From assembly GCA_963556195.1 (NCBI GenBank), contig OY744525.1, positions 58,812,610 through 58,876,609 of the forward strand: 64,000 nucleotides of DNA, in the 5' to 3' direction. Positions 1-9,800 of the stretch are shown in pieces. Made by a program: the position numbers and the translations under genes. Source of the DNA: Sepiola atlantica (lineage: Eukaryota; Mollusca; Cephalopoda; Sepiida; Sepiolidae). Positions within the stretch are counted from its first letter, which is position 1, and the number at the start of each line of letters is the position of its first letter. The notes below the pieces were generated by a model that searched no databases, was not told the origin of the DNA, and was given only the letters and a program-made list of their open reading frames with translations.

Positions 1-250
1 ACGTGCTGATGACCTAGACTTTGTTGCCAACATTTAGACTCAATATCAATCTAAAGAAAACAGAGCTACACCAGCAGGATACCAATATGTTGAACCCAAC
101 ATCTACGTCAAGGGGACTAGGTTAAGTGTACTTCATTCCTTCATATATCTTGGCAGCACTATCGCCCAAGACAGATCCCCGATTTCTAAACACACACAAG
201 TCAGACAAAGCCGTCATCATGAAAACAAAGCTTAGCGTGTACAAGTCGTA
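1..250 (+). pseudogene. RTE-like LINE reverse transcriptase fragment
   Basis: Conceptual translation, shifting between frames, shows a stretch with LKKTE followed by FIYLGSTIAQD and then KLSVYKSYALF. The order 'LKKTE ... FxYLGSTI ... KLxVYK' is characteristic of the region just after the RT catalytic core in RTE/BovB-like LINEs. Frame changes show it is dead, and the catalytic core lies off the left edge. Assignment to RTE rather than another LINE clade is from remembered family patterns. Confidence 0.55.
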
Positions 251-390
251 CGCCTTGTTTATATTTTTGTATTCTTCTATTAATGTTTATCTATATGAAT
301 AAATGCAAGTTTTTTGTTTCGTGTTTACAAAGTTATGAAGGATATGTTTACTATTTAAAATTTTTATTTCAAGTAGAAAACTTCGCAAAT

Positions 391-393
391 TGC

Positions 394-422
<29 letters not shown>
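391..422. repeat. (AT)n microsatellite
   Basis: Uninterrupted AT dinucleotides. They directly abut the SINE remnant that follows and replace its expected 5' (A-box) end. Confidence 0.95.
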
Positions 423-424
<2 letters not shown>

Positions 425-545
425 CTGCGAGTCAAGGTGACTTTGCAACCGGGTTCGAATCCTTCGACTAGTGATAACAATTCCTACACTGAAGATTGCA
501 TAAGCATTAAACACTGCACAGTGGGCTGGGGGGTGGACATTAGGC
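421..545 (+). mobile_element. tRNA-derived SINE, copy 1 (5'-truncated)
   Basis: Contains GGGTTCGAATCC, a strong pol III B-box, in a context GCGAGTCAAGGTGACTTTGC that repeats with substitutions at 2300-2390. The shared 3' body continues as CTACACTGAAGATTGCATAAGC. No A-box is left because the (AT)n tract lies there. Two copies of the same unit in 2 kb support a dispersed SINE. Confidence 0.55.
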
Positions 546-559
546 AAAAAAGAATGTCG

Positions 560-970
560 GAGGAATTGCTGATGTTTGGTGTTTTTATAAACTACTCTAT
601 ATTCCTGATTCAACAAAAAAAAAAGTACGTCAAATCGTTAAACGGTTGAAAAAATATGCAACATTGAATTCGTGATATTTCGCATTTTTCTCCAGCTCAC
701 GCGAAACATCCACGATTTTTCCCCCAAAAATTATAATTTTCAGATTTCCATGATTGAATTCCAAAAATCAGTGTGGAATTACTTATTATTGCATATTTTA
801 TTGGTTTATTGATAACCATTTGTGAAAATGCAAAAATAGACTACTTTGGGACCCAAGTTGTCGATTTTTAGCTCTTTTTATGAAAGAAATTAGGAAAATT
901 TGAGCTAAATTTCCCTCTTTTTTGGCTCAAATTAGCGATAAAATTCTATATTCATCAGAAAATAACTTGT
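560..970. other. AT-rich non-coding stretch, nothing recognised
   Basis: No splice-bounded open frame, tRNA-like box or repeat match was found here. Confidence 0.5.
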
Positions 971-1066
971 AAACCGGGATAGGGCACATACCAAACCATA
1001 TATGTTTCTGAAAGCTATGGAGGTATAGATTATGAAAAACCAAGCAGATCTATGTGCCCTATCCCG
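971..1066. repeat. Short inverted repeat around the 3' end of an open frame
   Basis: GGGATAGGGCACATA on the plus strand near 976 recurs as its reverse complement near 1050-1064. This gives about 15-bp arms around a loop of roughly 60 bases. The right arm overlaps the stop codon of the adjacent minus-strand coding remnant. Confidence 0.6.
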
Positions 1067-1581
1067 AATCTTTCAAAAAACAAGCCGGAAGTTTCTCGCT
1101 TGCGTCACGTGTGGACTTGCTCCAAAGAGCATTACCAAAATCTCTCGACTCCTGATCAGGGCAATGAGTAAGGAGTAACCCCATCAATTGGGAAGAAGTC
1201 ACTTTCTCCTCTGCAGCCACTGCCTGAATTTTTGCCCAGATATCATTGGTTCTTCTCAACAACTGTTTGCGGCTGCCCAACTCTTCAGGGGGCCTTTTCC
1301 TGGATGCAGTTTGCGTCGAGGGGTTCTTGTAATTCAACTTCACCTAGTGAGCTCAGCTCATCCCAGTTAACAGCAATCAGTTTATCTGTATATTGTCGTT
1401 TCTTCAGGGAATGGTATCTTTTGAGCGACTTCTTGACCTCGTCTTTCTGCTCCTCTGTTAACTGGATGAGACACTTTTGCTCCAGCAATTGAACACATGC
1501 GGTGATGGATAGATGATCTCTAGTTTTTGCATCTTCTACAGTAAACACTTGGAAAAGTGCGTTATCGCTGACCGCTTCCAT
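1059..1581 (-). pseudogene. Frameshifted intronless coding remnant, family unknown
   Basis: Two overlapping minus-strand frames read as one protein broken by a single frameshift near 1285-1343. The upstream part begins MEAVSDNALFQVFTVEDA and is followed by a charged helical stretch (LTEEQKDEVKKSLKRYH). The downstream part contains RRTNDIWAKIQAVAAEE and SSQLMGLLLTHCP and ends in a TAG. Amino-acid composition is protein-like, not low complexity. I do not recognise the family. It could be a retrocopy, part of a mobile element, or two exons. It does not resemble the next expected part of the SMG8-like gene even though an AG acceptor precedes it. Confidence 0.4.
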
Positions 1582-1737
1582 TTTTGATAGTAACTCTATC
1601 TAAATAAACAAAACAAAGATTTGAAAATTCTGTAGTGATTTCCTGTAAAATGCTTTGACAGGAAATTAAAGTGTGTAAAAAGGTGTGCAAATGAAAGAAA
1701 AGAAGTGTGTCAAATACTACTTCATGTCACATGTTAC

Positions 1738-2000
1738 CAGATTTTTTTTGATTTTTTAGAAAGGCCCTCAGATTTCGCTTCTAACGAGCCCTCACTGAGC
1801 TTCTATGATCAATTTTGTACCAAGATATGGCCAAAAATGTGATTTTGGGCCGTTATGCCCAAATATGGAAATTCGGCCCCAGATCCCCGAAAAATGGATT
1901 TTATGATTTTTTTTTGATTTTTCCGAAAAGCTCTTGAGATTTCGCTTCTAACGAGCCCTCAAACAGCTTATATGGACAAGTAAAACTAAAGTTATGCCCA
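1738..2000. repeat. Imperfect tandem duplication, period about 168 bp
   Basis: The block AGATTTCGCTTCTAACGAGC followed by CCTCA occurs at about 1770 and again at about 1938. Each is preceded by a T-rich GATTTTTTTTTGATTTTT segment and followed by similar ATGCCC-containing sequence. Confidence 0.7.
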
Positions 2001-2254
2001 AATGTCCTCCAAAAACCTGTTTTGGCCCACTGTGCACTGTGGTCTGTAGGTAATAATAATAAATATTTATTTTTAAATATTGTTATTGTCCTCTTAATAC
2101 AAGGACTGGGCCTCTGAGACAATTTAATAGTAAGCACTTATATTAGGTGTAATGCGATGTTCCAACCCTCTGTTGTTGAACAGTGTTCAACTCGCTAAAT
2201 GTACATGTATGCTGATTTGACATTTATAGAGTTTAAATTCTCTTCACTTCCATA

Positions 2255-2400
2255 TTAATTGCTGTTGAACGAGCAGTAGAATATCGGACTGAGAGTCAGA
2301 GGTGACTTTGTAACAGAGTTTGAATCCTTTGATCGGCAAGAATTAACATCTCCTACACTAAAGATTGCATAAGCATGAAACACCGGTGTCTGTAGGTAAT
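2255..2400 (+). mobile_element. tRNA-derived SINE, copy 2
   Basis: Runs from GCTGTTGAACGAGCAGTAGA, a plausible decayed A-box region, through a degenerate B-box (GAGTTTGAATCC), then the body shared with the copy at 421. GTCTGTAGGTAAT followed by an A/T-rich run appears both here (about 2388) and at about 2041, suggesting a common tail. Confidence 0.55.
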
Positions 2401-2415
2401 ATAAAATATTTATTT

Positions 2416-2417
<2 letters not shown>

Positions 2418-2456
<39 letters not shown>

Positions 2457-2458
2457 TA
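2418..2458. repeat. (AT)n then (CA)n microsatellite
   Basis: AT dinucleotides run into ACACACAC. The array lies 14 bases from the donor site of the SMG8-like exon 4. Confidence 0.9.
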
Positions 2459-2471
2459 CATTGCTGCTTAC

Positions 2472-2594
2472 CTGTTGAGCAACATCACTGTCCATTTTTA
2501 GGCAGAGGTTTGCAAGACGCTGCGTGTCCAGGAGAGAACTGTAGTGAATGTAAACAACCTGCTGACACGGATCATAATAATATTCCATTTCATC
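2472..2594 (-). CDS. SMG8: SMG8-like exon 4
   Basis: 123 nt, 41 codons, phase 0 at both ends. The acceptor is TTCCTTCAG and the donor is CAG|GTAAGC. It encodes DEMEYYYDPC followed by QQVVYIHYSSLLDTQR. The next expected exon is not seen to the left. Confidence 0.7.
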
Positions 2595-5500
2595 CTGAAG
2601 GAAGCAAAATAAAAGAAGACAATTACATATACAGCATTTTTTTTTCATTAAAAACAAAATAAAAATATTAACAACAAGGAATAAAAAGGAGGAAGAGTAA
2701 TAGAAAGAAAGAAAAAGTAGAAGAAAAAAGCAAATAAGAGTAGACAAAGAAAACAAGTGTATAAAAGAAAAAGATAAAAAAGTAGAACATAGAGTAGAAG
2801 AAAAAGAAAAGAGTAAAAGAAAAAAAAAGTAAAAGAAAAAAACGAGTATTTGAAAAAGAAAAAAGAGTTGGAGGAAAGAAAAGAAAAAAAAGAGTTGGAG
2901 GAAAGAAAAGAAAAAAAAGAGTAGGAGGAAAGAAAAGAAAAAAAAGAGTAGGAGGAAAGAAAAGAAAAAAAAGAGTAGGAGGAAAGAAAAGAAAAAAAAG
3001 AGTAGGAGGAAAGAAAAGAAAAAAAAGAGTAGGAGGAAAGAAAAGAAAAAAAGAGTAGGAGGAAAGAAAAGAAAAAAAGAGTAGGAGGAAAGAAAAGAAA
3101 AAAAGAGTAGGAGGAAAGAAAAGAAAAAAAAGAGTAGGAGGAAAGAAAAGAAAAAGAGTAGGAAGACAGAAAAGAAAAAAAGAGTAGGAGGAAAGAAAAG
3201 AAAAAGAGTAGGAGGAAAGAAAAGAAAAGAAGAGTAGGAGGAAAGAAAAGAAAAAAAAGAGTAGGAGGAAAGAAAAGAAAAAAAAGAGTAGGAGAAGAAG
3301 GAAAGAAAAGAAAGAGTAAGAGAAGAAAAAAGTGATTTTTTTATGCATTAGTATTTATCAAATTTGAATACAAAACGTGTAATCTGTTTTAAAAAAACAA
3401 CTTTATGTCTAACTGTGCCTACATGGAGAAGCAAGTAGATAGGGACACCAGAGGAGGTGAAACTTTTCTACCAATGTTTATGTATTTTTTTAATTATTCA
3501 TTTATTTAAAAAAAGAAAAATTTAATTTGTTTTGTGTTTAGCAAATTTATAACAATATAGAAGAGATCGCTCTCCTTTAAAAGACAAAATTATGACACTC
3601 ACCTCTGAAATGTCTTCGGTGCAAAAATCTTCCAAACCCTGAAAGAAAAACAAACAAAACATTAAATAGCAAATAATAAATATTTATCTGCAATAAAAGT
3701 CATGGCACCTCTACATATATACCATATATACTCTTATATGAGCCGATATAAATGTAATGGCCCTTTTCCATCATTTAATGTCTTAGAACATTAACTTATT
3801 AACTTAGTTCAACTTTAATTGTTGACCAGGTTGCTTCATACGTTCCTAGAACCGTTTCCTTCTCCATAATGAAAAGCGTACCAAATGGCCACCTGTAGGC
3901 TTACATGGTGTTTCACTAACTGCTTAACTAATTTGGATTATTCGGACTACTGTTCTCATCTTGGATGTTATTATCACAACGTTTCGGCTGATGTGACCTC
4001 CGACCTTCTTTAGGTGCAATCGTGTTGAACTCAGGACTCTGTACGGAATTTTGATTGGTTTAGTTTTGTTTTTTTACGGCATATCAACCCTTTTCGGGTT
4101 ATTTAATGCCGAATCCAGTCATTTTGGTAAAAGATTTTATGCTTCAAATTCTTTAAATGTTCAAATATTTATTCATGGTGTTTGGTTTGGTTGTTTTATA
4201 GAGGAAAATTGTTTTTATTTTTGGCTTTGCAGAACATGATCGAGTTTTGCAAAGGGAAAAGAAAAAAACAATAACATCAATGTTTGGTGCATTTAAAGTC
4301 AGGAAGCCGGTACGGAATTTTGAATGTAATCCTTTATTTAATCCATGGAGGTAGCTTGCTCTCGTTCTGTCAGACATGACTGAGGTAGAAGTCTTAAGTA
4401 ATTTGTAATTGTATTCTTAGTATCGCCCGTACTAAGGATTGAACCGTCAACCTCCAGAGGACTGTCCCTAAGAACTGATTATTACTTAGCACCTATATCC
4501 ATTGTGCCACGGATCTTTGCAGCAAGATGAGAACAGTAGTCTGAATAATACGAACTATCGATCCTCATCTCAAAAATTGTAAAAAATAATGCTTAACTGA
4601 TGATTTCAAAATCCCTTTTCCTGCTAAGCCATCCATATATTCATATGTAAACCCTTCCCCATTTTATGTCCGCAAAATTGGCAAAGGCTCAAGCACCCAA
4701 ATAAATTAACAGTGATCCTTGAATTTCGTGCTAGCAACTCCACTCTATTAAGGATTTGTTGCGATAGAAACTGCAGCCCTATACTCCTCCTCTAAGAGTT
4801 TTTTTTTTTTTAACAATTGACAAACCATAAGCAAGATATAAAATTGGACTTACCTTGAAAACATTTTTACCGATGGTCGGATTAAGCAATGTGGCTTTGG
4901 ATGTGAAAGCACTGTACCGCCCTTTGCCAATGATAGCAACAACGCAAACTTTGGATGTTTTCTTGGAGAGTTTTCTGAAAGAATTAAAAAAAACATAAAG
5001 AAACAAAAAAGCTTAAAATAAATATTCTATACAAATAAAAGAGATGTGTATTTGTCTATTAGTGTATTGGTCCGCTAGTTTTCAAATATACACATGATTT
5101 GGGTTTATAGATATACATATGTAAGTATACAAATGCACTTGAATTCCTATGCGTGTGTATGTCCGTTTTAAATTCTAAAGAGATTCATGAATTCCTGTTC
5201 GTACAGACTTGGGCGAATCGGAGGCAAGAGTTGGGCGAATCGGAGGCAAGAGTTGGGCGAATCGGAGGCAAGAGTTGGGCGAATCGGAGGCAAGAGTTGG
5301 GCGAATCGGAGGCAAGAGTTGGGCGAATCGGAGGCAAGAGTTGGGCGAATCGGAGGCAAGAGTTGGGCGAATCGGAGGCAAGAGTTGGGCGAATCGGAGG
5401 CAAGAGTTGGGCGAATCGGAGGCAAGAGTTGGGCGAATCGGAGGCAAGAGTTGGACAAATCGGAGGCAAGAGTTGGGCAAATCGGAGGTAAGAGTTGGCT

Positions 5501-6225
5501 TTTTTTTTTCTGAAATTGGATAAAAAATTGTTTTTAAAAAACTGACTCCAGATTTTTGTCAGCCGCTCTCCCTACTCACTTTTTTCTAACTGACCCAAAG
5601 GTTTCATTTCACTCGACTACTCACTTCTGCTTAATACCAATGGCTAAAAATTAAAACTGACTAGGTTTGAGGTTTGAAAATTATGTTTAAGTCTAATTGA
5701 AAAAAGTTTCCGATGAAGAAAGTTAAAAAAAAAAAAAAAAAAAACAATATAAAAGAATAATTGAATTGATAATATTTGGTGCATTTTTTCTTAACCTTGG
5801 CCCCTATGCTCTCAAGGGAAAAATAAAAATTAGATTCTAGTTTTGCGCGATTACACGTCAAAACTCTAAAAATACATGTAAAAAAATATTTAGAGTGAGG
5901 ATTCACTTTATGGTACAAATATAATGTAAAAATGATCATCTATTTCCAAGCAGAAAGCATTATTGATCACTCAGTTCCTGATGTAGGAAAGCACAAGTTA
6001 CAATTCTTTAATATTTTCAAAACGGCCACTATTTTTTTTTTTTATATAACTATTAGTATATTTTAGATTTTTTTTTTGTATTGCCAATCCGGACTTAGAG
6101 TTAGTGTTAGGGTTAATGAAAGTCAATTTTATTTTGTTAGGTCTTGATTTTGTTTCTGCTGATCCTCGCCCTCCATATTTTTTCAGAAAAAAGAAAACAT
6201 GCCTTTCAAGTTTGAGCTGTCAATA

Positions 6226-6272
<47 letters not shown>

Positions 6273-6770
6273 TAGCAGAAACTACCCGCCCTCCGGACAG
6301 CAATTACTGACGCTGTAGTTTTCTTTACAGAAACCAAAGAAGTAATTTTCATTTTACATTTTGGTAATTTAGAGGAAATTTTAAAAAAATGATGATTGTC
6401 ATAGTGTCATTTGATATATTCCAATATGGGGGAAATATACTGTGCATGAACATAGGCAAATTTTGTTTTTTAGGAAAAAACAAAAGATATTCAACGTCGA
6501 TAATTCTATTTTGTTTCAGCATAAAAATTAAAATGAATTCCCTGTATAACTGGTTATATAATGAAATAATTACACATAAGAGTGGAACGTCGATTGGTCA
6601 AATACTCCACTTTATATTACTGAGTAATTCGAAATGGGTACTTTGTACTTTTCACCTTTATCATAAAAGAAATAAAAATATGTAAAAAATATTAAAGAAA
6701 AATATTTTTCTTTTGTAATTTAGAAAGATTAGAGGAGGTTTATTTCTTTTCTATGAAAAATTTTTAATTT

Positions 6771-6804
<34 letters not shown>

Positions 6805-9800
6805 CTTTGGCCTTTTGGCTATGAGCAAAATGTAGTATCTGTACTGAATCTGCACTTAGTTTTTATGTTCTCTGTTAGTGAAGGAGAAACCCTTCTAGAC
6901 CGAAGCAATGGGGAGCTGGATTCTCCCCACGTTAAATATTGACAGTGTGACTAACTCTACTCTTGTGGGAGGAAGTAAATAGGAACAGCAACAACAAATT
7001 TATTTAAAAAATAATAAATGCATGTATTTAATTATTAACAGATTAGGAAATATTAATTCATTAAAAACTTAAAAAATAAATATGTAAATAAGAATGATAG
7101 CATGATGAATGAACTACACACACTGACCCCCCACCCCAAGGAGGGGTTAATGCCTAGGTGGATGATATCATGACAACAGAATAGATAGTACACTACACCC
7201 CCCCCCTCACCCACACACAAGACTGGTAATCCTGAGGAAATGGTATTGTGAGGAACGAATGTATACTGTACAGCCTTACCCCCGAAGAGGAGGTAATGCT
7301 GAACGATACTTTCATAATTTTCGAGTTAAAAAAAAAACATGTTTATTATAAACTTGAGTTATCGTTCTTCCTTAGCTAGTATTATGGTGAACTAACATAT
7401 ACTACACTGACAGAGGATAATATCATGATGAACTAACACTACTTCCCTCCATCCAAAAAGGAGGAAGTCATTCTTGCGTGGATGGTATTATGAAAACAGA
7501 ACCAATAATACACTACCCCCCCCCCCCCCCCTAAAAGATATTCTGACTAAAATCGAGTCTTGGTTTGTTTTTTATATTTTTAATTCTGGGAGGATTCCCC
7601 CCTACACATCCTTAAAAACGGAGGAGGTAATTCTTGGGAGGAAAGTTTTATGACAACAGAACCGATACTACACTACACCGTCCGTTAAAAAATATTCCAA
7701 TTTTATCATTTATAGCCATCTAAATAGAGTTTTGGTTGTTTTTCGAAGATGTCGAGGAACATGACATGGACTTAGAAAAACATCCAAAGACCATCACAGT
7801 TTAAGGGAACTTGGTTTTTGCAACACACGGGACTTTATGTGGACTGTAGGCTAGCCACCTGTTGTTCTGCGCGTTGTGCAACTGGTCCTGAGAAGAATCA
7901 GGTCATCTTTGGCTCGACCGGGTGTTTGACGTTGTTGAGGAGTTTCATGGCTTTGCCATGCACCCTTTTTTTTTGAAGCTTCAATGAATTTCAGTCAGAA
8001 TGCCTGCCATCATCCTTCCTGCTAGCCACTGCTTCCACATCTCCATCACAATTTTTCAGCTCACCTCTCACAGTCTGCAAAGTATTCAAGGAGTACTGCG
8101 CTGCAGCTAAGATTTCTGAATATTTTACGGCTGCTGCTTTCAAACACCTCCTTAGCTTTTGGCAACTATCATTCATACTTTATGACGTCATTCATTTTCA
8201 AGTAAATTAGAATTCTCAGCTTGGTTAACTTATACCTTTTTCTATTTCTTTAATTTTTCTAATGATCTTCTTTGTGTGAAACTCAAAAAAATTAATATAT
8301 GTCCCATATGTATCACAAACATTTCGATCCTTCGTCGAATCATCTTCAGGTAACAAATGAACAAAAAAGCTGGAGAGAAGAAAAGAATTTCAAAAAGCAG
8401 CAAAGAATGCACACGTGAAGTTGTAGCGACAAAGTTTACCCCTTGATGCCCAGAATGAAAATGCTTAAACTCGTTTCTGCACAGGTAGCTCGACACATAC
8501 TCGCCGGAATTAATAAAAATAAATAAAAACATTTTAACCCTAACCCGATGTATTTCTCTTAATTTATCCAATTTGCTGCTTTGATCCACCCCGAGTAAAT
8601 AAAAAGCCAGATTTTTTCTTCAACAAACATGTTAAGCCCAAATCCTTGACAGAGCTAACATCGACATTTCTCTAGCTCCTCTCACCCCTCCGCCAGGCGA
8701 TTGGGAAAGTTGAGAATGCCTTTTCTCAACTCACGCACAGTCATAAGCACACGCACTTTGACACTAATGCACACAAATACACAATGAATTAACTTTTTCA
8801 CATAGTCGTCTGCTGATTGAAAACAAATGCATAAACTTATTCATTTTAATACACCGCAACGTTTGTTTATATTTGGAAAACACGCCATCTTGGAAAGACT
8901 AGCAGCAGCAGGAGCTGTTGATTTGGTTTTCTAGCAGAAGCGGCAGTGGTCTCTTAACCCTTTCCATGGAAATGTACTAGCTGCTCCCTGTGCTCTGACA
9001 TTTCGCTAATGTTATTTTTAGAAGATTGGAAAAACCCAATTGTTAATCGCCATTTTTGTCAACAATGACTAAGCAGAAATCAGCAAGCGAATATTTTATT
9101 AATTTTCCTTCAAGGGGTACACAAGCATTTCGGCAACTAAGTCGATAACCTGGCTAATACTTTCAAGGAGCCTGTCAACCAGGTTTTATAGCTAGAGATT
9201 CTTTTGGAATTTATTTGTCAAAAATTAATCCCTTTCACAGGACCGACAAAAGTAACTTGACATAAGTTTCATGAGATCTCTAGCTCCTCGCTCAAATTTC
9301 CAGTTCAGCCGGGGCGTCAGGAGGCCCCCACGCAGTCGAACTCCTGCATCTTGCAGTGTCGAGTTCCTGCACCACCGCAGTCGAACTCCTGCATCTTGCA
9401 GTGTCGAGTTCCTGCACCCACGCAGTCGAACTCCTGCATTCAGCAGTCCTGAATTCCTGCACCCAGCAGTCTTCAACTCCTGCAACAGCACTCTCTTGCA
9501 CCAGCATCCTGCAGTCCTGAACTCCTGCAACATCACTCACCTGCACCAGCATCCTGCAGTCCTGAACTCCTGCAACATCACTCACCTGCACCAGCACCCT
9601 GCAGTCCTGAGCTCTTGCAACAACCCTCTCCTGCACCTGCGTCTCCAACTTCCCTTTTTCCAACAGCCCTTATCAGGGCTACAAACTACTGCGATATTTA
9701 TTTAAACAGCCCTTATCAGAGCTAATCCGACAACTACGGCGAATTTCCTTTTTCTTCTTTCCCAGCCAGCAAACCACAAAGGTGCCCTGTCAACTCTCAC

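Noticed and set aside
1285..1600. Fifth exon of the SMG8-like gene
   Set aside because: An AG acceptor and compatible phase exist, but the peptide does not resemble the SMG8 region expected next and continues into a frameshifted unit.
2668..3348. 226-residue Phe/Leu/Ser-rich minus-strand frame
   Set aside because: It is the translation of the 27-bp purine minisatellite; no protein-like complexity.
5209..5500. CRISPR-like array
   Set aside because: The 22-bp units are contiguous with no spacers, and the window is eukaryotic.
5153..5523. Arginine/glycine-rich repeat proteins in several frames
   Set aside because: All overlap the 22-bp minisatellite and exist because the unit lacks stops; both strands are equally open.
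8280..8350. Third hammerhead ribozyme
   Set aside because: CUGAAGA, a 5-bp stem II and GAAA are present on the minus strand, but the sequences that should form stem I do not pair.
9271..9705. 144-residue Cys/His-rich protein
   Set aside because: Tracks the CTGCA-rich tandem repeat; no splice signals or homology.
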